Virus record (IMG/VR): IMGVR_UViG_3300044971_003045
Location: 1 to 28,329 of that record
From: a virus
Reading direction: 5' to 3' (one strand)
Length of the DNA: 28,329 bases
Shown here: piece after piece, positions 7,022 to 13,877 of the stretch
How the letters are laid out: the number at the start of each line of letters is the position of its first letter
Numbering within the stretch: position 1 is the first letter of the stretch
Translations under genes and position numbers: made by a program
Notes under the pieces: generated by a model
Told to the model about the DNA's origin: nothing
The model's input: the letters and a program-made list of their open reading frames with translations, nothing else
Database searches by the model: none

Positions 7022-7948
7022 TTATATAATAGGTTTGATGATTCCGTTTCCTTCGTAATTCCTCTTCCCTTTGTATTTTTCCTGTTTTAGTTTCAGACTA
7101 TTGCGCGCAAACGCCGCTACATAATCTTCGCGTGTCCTTAGCATATTGTCAATCGCAGAGTTTGGATTTTTTCTAAAGTATGACAATAGTAAAGCAGCAC
7201 AACCGACCGCAAATGGAGTAGCCATGCTAGTGCCGCTCATTGAGGCATAACTATTACCGGGAACCGAGCTTACAATATTAGCCCCAGGAGCCAAAAAGTC
7301 TAATTCTGGACCACTGCAACTAAATTCACAAATTTCTAACTGTTCATTAATAGCTCCTATGCTAACTGTATCTTTATACTTGGCAGGATACTGTATACCT
7401 GACTCTATGCCACTATTACCAGCAGCACAAAATACTACAACACCTTTACTTCTTGCGTAAGATATTGCCTGTTCCATAGGGGAATGGGGATATTCAGACC
7501 CCAGAGACATGGTGATGATGTCTGCTCCGTTGTCTACAGCCCACAGTATCGCGTCTGTGACACTTTTATTATCTCCTCGACCCGAACCGTCAAGAGCTTT
7601 AATTGGCATAATCTTGGCTCTCGGAGCGATTCCTACCATACCTATCTCGTTATTTGAAGCTGATATTGTTCCAGCTACATGAGTTCCGTGAGAATTATCA
7701 TCTATTGGATCTTTGTTTTTATCTACAAAATTAAATCCTTGAATTAAATTATCTTTTATATCATCATGATTGAGATCACAACCAGTATCTATAACTGCTA
7801 TCTTAACTCCTTCACCCTGAGAACTTCTCCAACTTTTTTCCACATTAAATGTTTTAATGGGCCATGGATAAAATTGAATAGAGTTTCTGTCTAAACCAAA
7901 TAGATCTGTTCTAACGTGAGGTAGTAGTTCGCACTGTTTTCTTCTCAT
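7022..7948 (-). CDS. Subtilisin-family (S8) serine protease
   Basis: 308 aa from ATG 7948, which overlaps the stop of the trypsin-like gene as ATGA; in-frame starts further upstream would lie inside that gene. The S8 triad is complete: Asp54 in IAVIDTG, His87 in NSHGTHVAG, Ser241 in SGTSMATP, with the oxyanion Asn178 in AAGNSG. About 45 residues precede the catalytic domain, too short for a normal inhibitory prodomain, and no signal peptide is seen, so it may act inside the cell or leave at lysis. Possible roles are processing of virion proteins or attack on host proteins. Its coupling to another serine protease gene is unusual. The family is certain, the role is not. Confidence 0.92.
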   Translation of the reverse strand: MRRKQCELLPHVRTDLFGLDRNSIQFYPWPIKTFNVEKSWRSSQGEGVKIAVIDTGCDLNHDDIKDNLIQGFNFVDKNKDPIDDNSHGTHVAGTISASNNEIGMVGIAPRAKIMPIKALDGSGRGDNKSVTDAILWAVDNGADIITMSLGSEYPHSPMEQAISYARSKGVVVFCAAGNSGIESGIQYPAKYKDTVSIGAINEQLEICEFSCSGPELDFLAPGANIVSSVPGNSYASMSGTSMATPFAVGCAALLLSYFRKNPNSAIDNMLRTREDYVAAFARNSLKLKQEKYKGKRNYEGNGIIKPII

Positions 7949-8685
7949 GGTTTTATAGTTTCTTTTATCCAATCGTGATGTAGACTTACTCTTGTATGGC
8001 AACTTTCATCTCCGTAAGTAGAATCAGACTTACCATCATATCCTATTACAGAAGAATTTATACCTGCTAATTTATTTTTTATAAATAATCCACCACCACT
8101 ATCTCCGCTGCAAATAAGATATTCTAATTCTGTTATTTTTTCATATTTTTTGGATGGAGAACATATCAAAACTCCTCTTTCTGCTTTGTCTATAAAATTA
8201 GATCCTGCTCTTTTGTGACCATCATGTTTTTTTATACCTGTATTAAAATTACCAGTAAATCCTAATCCAGCAATAGAACAGATCATACCTATTTCATCAT
8301 TATCTTTATATAATTCTGGGTAATATTCTAGATCAATAGGTTTCTCTAGGTGACCCAACGCTATATCATTGTATCCAAAAATATCTGATTTATAGTTTTG
8401 ATGAATAATCATTTTATCAATATTATATTTTTTTTCACCTATTGTGACTGTCCAACTATGACAACCCTCAACCACATGTGCTGCGGTTATTATCCAATTA
8501 GGATCAACTACTACAGCAGATCCACAGGACAACCCCTGACCATCAAAACAACATAATTTAACTACGCTATGAAATTTGGATCCATACTCAATATATTTTT
8601 CATCTGGAGTATTAGGGTCTATAGTGCCTGCATAGCATACAGCATTTAAGCATACTAATATAATAAATAAAAATAATCTTGTCAT
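7945..8685 (-). CDS. Secreted trypsin-like (S1) serine protease
   Basis: 246 aa from ATG 8685. This start is preferred over the ATG at 8700 because AAGAGG lies 6 nt upstream and the product then begins with a clean signal peptide (MTRLFLFIILVCLNAVCYA, cleavage about residue 19). The chymotrypsin-fold triad is present: His70 in TAAHVV, Asp107 in YNDIAL, Ser196 in CSGDSGGGL. The residue six before the Ser, which sets specificity in trypsin, reads Leu rather than Asp, so cleavage after Lys/Arg is unlikely. Seven or more Cys suggest disulphides and an extracytoplasmic site. S1 proteases are rare in phages; a role at the host envelope or in lysis is inference. Confidence 0.88.
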   Translation of the reverse strand: MTRLFLFIILVCLNAVCYAGTIDPNTPDEKYIEYGSKFHSVVKLCCFDGQGLSCGSAVVVDPNWIITAAHVVEGCHSWTVTIGEKKYNIDKMIIHQNYKSDIFGYNDIALGHLEKPIDLEYYPELYKDNDEIGMICSIAGLGFTGNFNTGIKKHDGHKRAGSNFIDKAERGVLICSPSKKYEKITELEYLICSGDSGGGLFIKNKLAGINSSVIGYDGKSDSTYGDESCHTRVSLHHDWIKETIKP

Positions 8686-8707
8686 CCTACACCTCTTCAT
8701 GAGATGA

Positions 8708-9013
8708 CTATGGTCTATTTCTAATCTTATTATTATACACCGAGCAATCCTGGACCACTTCTCTATTCCAGCTTTTAAAGTTCATTAAATGGCCGAATAA
8801 AATATGGCAAGGGTCTGAGCATAAAGTTAATAAATTTGACGGATCAAGTTCTAGATCTGGAAACAAATGAACAGGTTTGATGTGATGAACTTCTTGTTTT
8901 TTATCTGACCCACAAGCAGCACAATTGGGATTATTATTTATATGATTTTTTCTTACTTGGGTCCATTTCGGAGATCTTTTAGCAAACCGTATTTGTTTTA
9001 AAAAATTAAACAT
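8708..9013 (-). CDS. HNH endonuclease-like protein
   Basis: 101 aa from ATG 9013, which overlaps the stop of the actin-like gene (TGATG); the GTG one codon upstream is less likely. The HNH core is complete: CAAC (31-34), EVHHIKP (41-47) with the paired His, LDPSNLLTLC (56-65) with the Asn, and CH (69-70) for the last His and the zinc knuckle. The basic N-terminus (IRFAKRSPKWTQVRKNH) is typical of short phage HNH proteins acting near packaging or as homing enzymes. Its function here cannot be decided. Confidence 0.78.
   Translation of the reverse strand: MFNFLKQIRFAKRSPKWTQVRKNHINNNPNCAACGSDKKQEVHHIKPVHLFPDLELDPSNLLTLCSDPCHILFGHLMNFKSWNREVVQDCSVYNNKIRNRP
8734..8741 (-). promoter_or_regulatory. 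Candidate phage promoter motif GGTGTATA
   Basis: GGTGTATA inside the 3' end of the HNH gene, 33 nt before ATG 8700 (48 nt before the preferred ATG 8685) of the trypsin-like gene. Would start the protease pair. Confidence 0.4.
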
Positions 9014-10011
9014 CACAGAACTTTAGATGCTATCAAACACCCTTTTGCTACAGAATGTAGCGGGTCTGATGCGTGGACTACTTCTTTTATTGGTAGAGGA
9101 AAATTATTCTCCAAAAGTTTCTTGTGAAAAGTCTCTACATAACCTTTAGCTAAGGAGGTGCCACCAGCAATAACAATTTTAATAGGTTCTTTAAATTTTG
9201 GTAAAGACTTATGATCAGTCAGAGCAGACGATAAATGCTTTGTTGTATAATCAATTAGTCTCTCGTAATAAGAAGAAACAGCGGCTAATATAGCATTACC
9301 GTTTGGTTGCCCTATAACAAAATCCCCGCTCTCTTTTTCTGCTTGAACAACAGTATCTTTTTCTCCAGTAGCAACTGCACTCATTCTGTCGATCCAATCC
9401 CCACTATGAGTTGTGCTAAATTTAACTGTTGGTTCACCATTTAACATTACACATATATTTTGCATACCAGAACCTGCTGATACAGAAATACCTGTGTAGT
9501 CATCATTCTCAAGTTCTGCATAGCAAATCGCCTCTGCTTCATTGATTGCTCTAGCATCATATCCACATTCTAACAGAATACTCTTTAATACGTCTTCATG
9601 ATAACCAACATCAAAATCTTCATCTTGTTGGTCTACTGGTTGTGCAGGAACGCAGAAAACCAATTTTTCGCCGGGTTCTTTTGCTTGTCCGACTACTTCC
9701 TTTAGAATAAAAGCCAATACTCTTTTTGCATCTTTTTCTTTGGCCGAAACAACTCCTTTATGCATTGGTCTTTTTGCATTATCATTTCTTTCAATGGCTT
9801 TTTCAATAGCGTCTTTACCAAGTATAATAAAAGACCCGTCTGTATCTCTGATAAAAGTCTTACCAGCTAAACCCTTTTCAATCATTTTAGTAGCTACTGG
9901 AGTGGTGGGTTTGATAACATAAAAAGCATCTCTAAAATCTTTATACTTAACACCCTTGGAGCCGTCTGTTGCTAAAACTATAAAGCTTGTGCCTATATCT
10001 AAACCGGCCAT
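9013..10011 (-). CDS. Actin/Hsp70-fold ATPase (ParM/MreB-like)
   Basis: 332 aa. The sugar-kinase/Hsp70/actin fold is indicated by phosphate-1 MAGLDIGTSFIVLATDG (1-17), connect-1 INEAEAICYAEL (156-167), phosphate-2 TGISVSAGSGMQNICVM (173-189), and the adenosine motif IVIAGGTSLAKG (about 283-294). The usual Asp of phosphate-2 (DxGxxT) reads Ser here, so hydrolysis may be altered. Length fits bacterial actins such as ParM or MreB, which form filaments that move or position DNA. The neighbour on the upstream side encodes a one-pass membrane protein and could be its anchor. SD GAGG precedes the ATG. A cytomotive role is inference. Confidence 0.8.
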   Translation of the reverse strand: MAGLDIGTSFIVLATDGSKGVKYKDFRDAFYVIKPTTPVATKMIEKGLAGKTFIRDTDGSFIILGKDAIEKAIERNDNAKRPMHKGVVSAKEKDAKRVLAFILKEVVGQAKEPGEKLVFCVPAQPVDQQDEDFDVGYHEDVLKSILLECGYDARAINEAEAICYAELENDDYTGISVSAGSGMQNICVMLNGEPTVKFSTTHSGDWIDRMSAVATGEKDTVVQAEKESGDFVIGQPNGNAILAAVSSYYERLIDYTTKHLSSALTDHKSLPKFKEPIKIVIAGGTSLAKGYVETFHKKLLENNFPLPIKEVVHASDPLHSVAKGCLIASKVL

Positions 10012-10015
10012 AAAA

Positions 10016-10345
10016 TTACCTCTTTAAGTTTTTAAGTTTATTTATTGATCCTGATATATTCTCTTGAGACTCTTTAACGTCGCCCAAAGACTCGTATTTC
10101 TTTTCTAATCCTTCAGTTTTTATATCAACAACATATTTTCTTTCATCCATTACGATAGGTTTTGGGGCTTCGTTCTGTTGTTTAAAAAAACTAACTGGTC
10201 TTTGTTCTTGAATATTATATACACCGACAGCTCCTTTCCTACCAAATAAATAGCCGATTAAAAACAAACACACCCCTATTGCTAGGAGTGTGATTGAGAA
10301 AAAAATTATTGTTGGAATATTTATTGTTAGTGATATTTCATTCAT
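10016..10345 (-). CDS. Single-pass membrane protein with cytoplasmic tail
   Basis: 109 aa, no family recognised. Residues 9-31 form one hydrophobic helix (PTIIFFSITLLAIGVCLFLIG), followed by a positively charged stop (YLFGRKG), so the C-terminal 75 residues should be cytoplasmic; their end (GLEKKYESLGDVKESQENISG) is predicted coiled coil. It overlaps RuvB by 8 nt and ends 4 nt before the actin-like gene, so it is cotranslated with both and may be the filament's membrane adaptor (inference). The membrane codons contain a hairpin followed by a T-run. Confidence 0.6.
   Translation of the reverse strand: MNEISLTINIPTIIFFSITLLAIGVCLFLIGYLFGRKGAVGVYNIQEQRPVSFFKQQNEAPKPIVMDERKYVVDIKTEGLEKKYESLGDVKESQENISGSINKLKNLKR
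10218..10225 (-). promoter_or_regulatory. GGTGTATA copy inside the membrane-protein gene
   Basis: One further GGTGTATA, followed by TAATATT, lies inside the coding region of the 109-aa protein about 207 nt before the actin-like ATG. It is the only copy not close to a start codon and is more likely a chance match. Confidence 0.15.
10261..10291 (-). terminator. Possible intragenic terminator/attenuator
   Basis: On the minus strand an 8-bp stem (CACTCCTA/TAGGGGTG, one G-T pair) with a GCAA tetraloop at 10272-10291 is followed by TGTTTGTTTTT. The form is that of a rho-independent terminator, but it lies inside the coding region of the membrane protein, so it could weaken transcription of the downstream actin-like gene or be chance in T-rich membrane codons. 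Confidence 0.3.
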
Positions 10346-11261
10346 TTTTATATGAGCCTATCACCCTGCCTTTCTGAGTTCTAACAACATATCCTTTCCT
10401 GACTAAGTATGGCTCGATACTATTTTCTATAGTTTCAATAGCAATACCAGTTAAAGAAGATATACTTTTTAGTCCTAGAGCAGAGCCTTTGTGTTTAATA
10501 AGAACAGTTAAGTACATCTTATCATACACATCCAAGCCATTCTTATCAATTCCCTGATTATTAAATATATCGTCAATAGTCATATGCTTATCTGTATAAT
10601 AGGCAACACAGTTTTTATACCATTGCAATCTACCATTAAGAATACGAGGTGTTCCTTTGCTTCTTTTAGCGATTTCAAATAAGTCAGTATCATTAATCAT
10701 TAGTCCGAGCTTTTCGGCGTTTAACCTTGCCAGTTTAGCTAAATCATCATCACTATAGAAGCACAAATGCTCTTTAATTTGAAATCTATCATAAAAAGGT
10801 TGACTCAAACTACCACCACTAGTTGTAGCTCCAACAATAGTAAACATTGGAAGTTCAATAGTTTCAGGCTTTTCCTTATCTTCATTATCTTTGTCCTTAA
10901 CAGTAATATTAAGAACAAAATCTTCCATTACAGGATAGAGAAATTCTTCTACAATTTTAGGAAGCCTGTGAATCTCATCAATAAATAAAACTGATCTTGG
11001 CTCTATACCCACAATGTATGGTAAAATATTTTTAATACTACGAATAACGGCCCCATTGATAGTATATAGATTCACCCCCATCTCCGTAGCTATAGCACTG
11101 GCAATAGTTGTCTTACCAAGGCCGGGAGGACCGTCTATTAAAACGTGAGGCATCACACCGCCAGAATTTTTACAACCCGAAACTATGATGCTTAGACGAT
11201 TAGTAACTTGTGACTGACCGATGATTTCACTAAAACATGTGGGCCTAATTGTATTAGCCAT
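10338..11261 (-). CDS. ruvB: RuvB-like Holliday-junction branch-migration ATPase
   Basis: 307 aa (bacterial RuvB about 335). RuvB is a hexameric AAA+ motor that drives branch migration at Holliday junctions with RuvA. Present: N-terminal RP..FSEIIGQ, Walker A GPPGLGKTT (44-52), Walker B VLFIDEIHRL (91-100), sensor 1 GATT (144-147), the arginine finger near DRF (158-160), sensor 2 GTPR (203-206), and a C-terminal winged helix ending in LVRKGYVVRTQKGRVIG. The loop before sensor 1 carries an insert of about 10 charged residues. SD GGAGA precedes the ATG. No ruvA or ruvC is seen nearby, so it may use host RuvA or act alone in phage recombination or fork restart. Confidence 0.87.
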   Translation of the reverse strand: MANTIRPTCFSEIIGQSQVTNRLSIIVSGCKNSGGVMPHVLIDGPPGLGKTTIASAIATEMGVNLYTINGAVIRSIKNILPYIVGIEPRSVLFIDEIHRLPKIVEEFLYPVMEDFVLNITVKDKDNEDKEKPETIELPMFTIVGATTSGGSLSQPFYDRFQIKEHLCFYSDDDLAKLARLNAEKLGLMINDTDLFEIAKRSKGTPRILNGRLQWYKNCVAYYTDKHMTIDDIFNNQGIDKNGLDVYDKMYLTVLIKHKGSALGLKSISSLTGIAIETIENSIEPYLVRKGYVVRTQKGRVIGSYKNE

Positions 11262-11313
11262 ATTATCTCCAAAGTAAATGTTATTTAAACCAATTTATTA
11301 CTACCAACTAATT

Positions 11314-11730
11314 TCAATTCTCTTCAGGTTTCTCTTCTTTTACCCAAAAAATAAAATCATTTTGCTCATCATCATAAGCACTATCAAGCAGACCTTTATT
11401 AACCAAAGAGTTTAGTATGTTGCTAATCATTCTATTATTCAGATCTTCTATGATGGACTGAAGAAGCTTGTCAGTCAGACAATATCTGACTTCTTTTGTT
11501 TTCTTGTTTATTTGTTTTCTTGCGTGATTTTTTATTATAATAGCAGATTCATCGTGTGTTAATGTTTCATTCATCTCTTCTGTATCTTGTTTGCTCATCT
11601 CAATGAGAGATGCTGTCATTGAGTCATCTGCTACCTTATTTACTTCACCAAAAAACTTAAAAACTAAAGACCTTGAATGGTCAACAAAATCATCAAAATC
11701 ATTAATAAAAAACCATTGATCGTTATTCAT
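11314..11730 (-). CDS. Hypothetical protein with winged-helix-like C-terminus
   Basis: 138 aa, not recognised. Mostly helical. The acidic N-terminus (NDQWFFINDFDDFVDHSR) is followed by a polar helical middle and a C-terminal segment NRMISNILNSLVNKGLLDSAYDDEQNDFIFWV (about 99-130) that reads like a recognition helix plus beta wing, as in MarR-type winged helices. A DNA- or protein-binding role is possible. Its ATG overlaps the stop of the preceding small ORF (ATGA). Confidence 0.55.
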   Translation of the reverse strand: MNNDQWFFINDFDDFVDHSRSLVFKFFGEVNKVADDSMTASLIEMSKQDTEEMNETLTHDESAIIIKNHARKQINKKTKEVRYCLTDKLLQSIIEDLNNRMISNILNSLVNKGLLDSAYDDEQNDFIFWVKEEKPEEN

Positions 11731-11825
11731 GATATTAAGGTAATCCTATCCTCGTATTTTTGCATCTCAGCCCATGTTAGTTTAGCAGAGAAGCGGTGGT
11801 TTGCAAATGGTTGGTACTCTGTCAA
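11727..11825 (-). CDS. Downstream half of a possibly frameshifted small ORF
   Basis: 32 codons from TTG 11825 to a TGA overlapping the next ATG. No SD precedes it. It is in the -1 frame relative to the preceding 31-aa ORF, and the two meet at the heptamer A-AAA-AAT followed by TGA. Joined, they would give a protein of about 63 aa with a conserved-looking Trp and a mixed helical pattern. It could be made by -1 frameshifting, be a decayed gene, or reflect an indel. Confidence 0.3.
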   Translation of the reverse strand: MTEYQPFANHRFSAKLTWAEMQKYEDRITLIS

Positions 11826-11917
11826 TTTTTTATTTTTTCTACTACAGTTTTCGCTATAGTCCTACCCTCATTCAAAACTTTTACTATCAACTTTATTTTT
11901 TTATTTTTGACTGACAT
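11822..11917 (-). CDS. Upstream half of a possibly frameshifted small ORF (31 aa)
   Basis: Basic peptide MSVKNKKIKLIVKVLNEGRT..., overlapping the end of the 82-aa gene by 25 nt, with no clear SD. It ends at the A-rich slippery-type heptamer just before TGA. See the entry at 11727 for the second half. Weak as a stand-alone gene. Confidence 0.3.
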   Translation of the reverse strand: MSVKNKKIKLIVKVLNEGRTIAKTVVEKIKN

Positions 11918-12141
11918 TTGTTGTGTTTGTCTACAAAAGTTCTTTCAAAGCCTAGTTCAGCTAAAATTGGCATTTTATAAAACGTAATAGTAAATCTTAC
12001 ATTATTGTCATCATCTGTCATTTTTGTCCACTCTACTCTTTGCGACCTACTCATATGAGTGGCAAGATCATAGGCTACAAAGGGGGTTTCCGTTAATGAG
12101 CCAAGAGCCATTGCTAAATATAAAAGTGCTGCTGGTAACAT
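11893..12141 (-). CDS. Small protein with hydrophobic N-terminus
   Basis: 82 aa, not recognised. SD AAGGAG lies 5 nt before the ATG. Residues 1-14 (MLPAALLYLAMALG) are hydrophobic but short, so a signal-like or amphipathic segment is possible. The middle (VEWTKMTDDDNNVRFTITFYK) looks like two beta strands, and the C-terminus is basic with a Cys. It lies 9 nt after the 141-aa gene in the same transcription unit as the primase-like gene. Confidence 0.5.
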   Translation of the reverse strand: MLPAALLYLAMALGSLTETPFVAYDLATHMSRSQRVEWTKMTDDDNNVRFTITFYKMPILAELGFERTFVDKHNKCQSKIKK

Positions 12142-12150
12142 CCTTGCTCC

Positions 12151-12558
12151 TTAGTTCAAAATATCAAACAGTCCTTTATAGTAATTGGGCTGTTGTAAAA
12201 AATGAACCGCGTTTGATCTTAGATGATTCTTATAGTAGCTTTGTAATTTATCATGAACAAAGTATTGCGTCTTATAGATTGGTTCTTTGTAATGATTGTT
12301 CCCCAAATACAGGGAGTTTTTAAAGTTCCCTGATTTGGAGAAGTAATCATTCACAGGTAACGAACCTTTCTGAAAGCTCGGGCCAATATACCATACGTTT
12401 GAAGGATATTCAACTATTTCATTTAGAGTATCATATAGCATTTTGCCCCAAGCATCCCAAGCATCGGGATCAAACTTGAAGTATTTTTTATACTGACTCT
12501 CTAAATTGTCCTGACTATCATCGTCATCGTAGTTGTCATCTTCATAATCTTCATGCAT
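12151..12558 (-). CDS. Hypothetical acidic-start protein
   Basis: 135 aa from ATG 12558, which has GGGTGAT upstream (complementary to the 16S tail); a TTG 18 nt earlier is in frame but lies inside the primase-like gene. The first 20 residues are a run of Asp, Glu and Tyr. The rest is rich in Tyr, Asn and Trp (AWDAWGKMLYDTLNEIVEYPSNVWYIGPSFQ) without a family I know. It overlaps nothing downstream, and the primase-like gene ends 6 nt before its start. Confidence 0.55.
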   Translation of the reverse strand: MHEDYEDDNYDDDDSQDNLESQYKKYFKFDPDAWDAWGKMLYDTLNEIVEYPSNVWYIGPSFQKGSLPVNDYFSKSGNFKNSLYLGNNHYKEPIYKTQYFVHDKLQSYYKNHLRSNAVHFLQQPNYYKGLFDILN

Positions 12559-12563
12559 AATAA

Positions 12564-13703
12564 TCACCCGATGCAAAATTTGTCGCTGATCTTAGACGCT
12601 AGTTCTTTAGCAGCATTAGAGAGGAACCTGTTGTTGCTAAAATAGAGTGGTGTTGAGACTTGATTAAGGAACTCCACGACCGTCTTTAAAAGTTTGGTCT
12701 GAGAACCGTCAAGATCTAAATCATCACCCCCAGCGTCAACAGGGAGCGGCTCAATAGCATCTGTATCGTCCTCAGTAACAGGAGATACTGGAGTAGGATC
12801 ACCATAAGCCTTGTTGAACATACCATGACCAGAATAGATATACTTTGTCTTGATATCTTCTGTGCTGTTGGTATATGTGTTAAGGTTTAAAGACTTCATC
12901 TGATTTGCAATAGTTGCAGCAACATTAACTGACACCGGAACTCCAGCGATGTCAGACTTTTTATAAGCCTTGGCATATTCTTTAAACCATTCGTCGCTAG
13001 TCTTATTAGCAACAACATTAACAACAGCAGAAACTCCATCAAGAGCCTCTTTAAGTTGTTCAATATTTATCGGATTACCAGTTGATCCAGACAAAATACT
13101 GGTAAAATAAGGTTGCTTTCCTTCCCAACCCTTTCTCCACCAAGTATAAGGGATTCTATAAATCTGATTGATTTTTATAGCTCGGGCATCACCACCAAAG
13201 TGATTTACAAGCTTCTTTTGAATACCATTCCAATAAGTCTTGTGAGGATTAATATTGTTTTGGTTTAGAATCCAATAGCACTGATAACCATTACGAGTAT
13301 CAACAACCCAGCTTGGCTTTACTGGAAAGTTATTAATCTGGTTCAAGAATTCCTTTTTCTTCTGCATGACGATACTAGGCTTAAAATAACGACCCTGATC
13401 ATCTCGCCCAGCATCCATATCAACAAAACAAGCACGAATTCTACTAATAGCGTACTGCTTACGTCCACCATTAACATAGAAGTAAGCATCAGCACCTTGA
13501 CTATCATTGGCAATAGCAACGGTGGTAAGATGATCCGTATGACTCATACTACTGATCTTCTTACGAGGATCACCGTTGTAACAGAAAATCTGCTGACCAC
13601 CAAAAGAATCAAAAAACTTATTTCTTAAAGCAATCTGATCTCTTGTTCCAATAGCACTATGGGTCTTATCGAACGGATTAAAAGCCAAAGTATCGCTAAA
13701 CAT
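12564..13703 (-). CDS. Archaeo-eukaryotic primase (AEP/PrimPol)-like protein
   Basis: 379 aa from ATG 13703 with SD AAGGA 6 nt upstream; the TTG 18 nt earlier is rejected. AEP proteins of phages and plasmids make primers or copy DNA. Motif order fits: acidic motif I FVDMDAG (93-99), motif II region VVDTRNGYQCYWIL (133-146), usually SGxGxHxYW but with Gln-Cys in place of the His, and motif III region GGDARAI...IYRIPYTWWRKG (170-192), the RIPGT-like Arg segment. The C-terminal third (from about 230) is linker-like and acidic, ending in a helical domain that may recruit helicase. The altered motif II leaves catalysis uncertain. It is followed leftward by small genes and preceded by a tRNA-like element. 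Confidence 0.68.
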   Translation of the reverse strand: MFSDTLAFNPFDKTHSAIGTRDQIALRNKFFDSFGGQQIFCYNGDPRKKISSMSHTDHLTTVAIANDSQGADAYFYVNGGRKQYAISRIRACFVDMDAGRDDQGRYFKPSIVMQKKKEFLNQINNFPVKPSWVVDTRNGYQCYWILNQNNINPHKTYWNGIQKKLVNHFGGDARAIKINQIYRIPYTWWRKGWEGKQPYFTSILSGSTGNPINIEQLKEALDGVSAVVNVVANKTSDEWFKEYAKAYKKSDIAGVPVSVNVAATIANQMKSLNLNTYTNSTEDIKTKYIYSGHGMFNKAYGDPTPVSPVTEDDTDAIEPLPVDAGGDDLDLDGSQTKLLKTVVEFLNQVSTPLYFSNNRFLSNAAKELASKISDKFCIG

Positions 13704-13782
13704 TTGTTTTCCTTTTTCCAACTTCCTACCTACATTTTTGATATTGGGACAGTAAACACTACTATCAAAAGCAATATCCTAA

Positions 13783-13864
13783 AAGATGGTAACGGAATCG
13801 AACCGTTATTGCACGATAGCAGAAACTATATAGGTGCTACCTTACAAGTTACCAAACACCACCT
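13783..13864 (-). tRNA. tRNA-like element, probably degenerate
   Basis: On the minus strand the 3' half is convincing: a 5-bp T-stem (AACGG/CCGTT) with loop TTCGATT, and a 7-bp acceptor (AGGTGGT/ACCATCT, one G-T pair) closing about 82 nt. Between them I cannot fold a normal D-arm plus anticodon arm: the D region is about nine bases too long, and the best hairpin is GCAC...GTGC enclosing ATAG-TTTCTG-CTAT. No amino acid can be given. It is a decayed tRNA, a tRNA mimic or an unusual tRNA, in the 174-nt gap between the primase-like and rIIB genes. Confidence 0.35.
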
Positions 13865-13877
13865 TGACTATCAAGAA

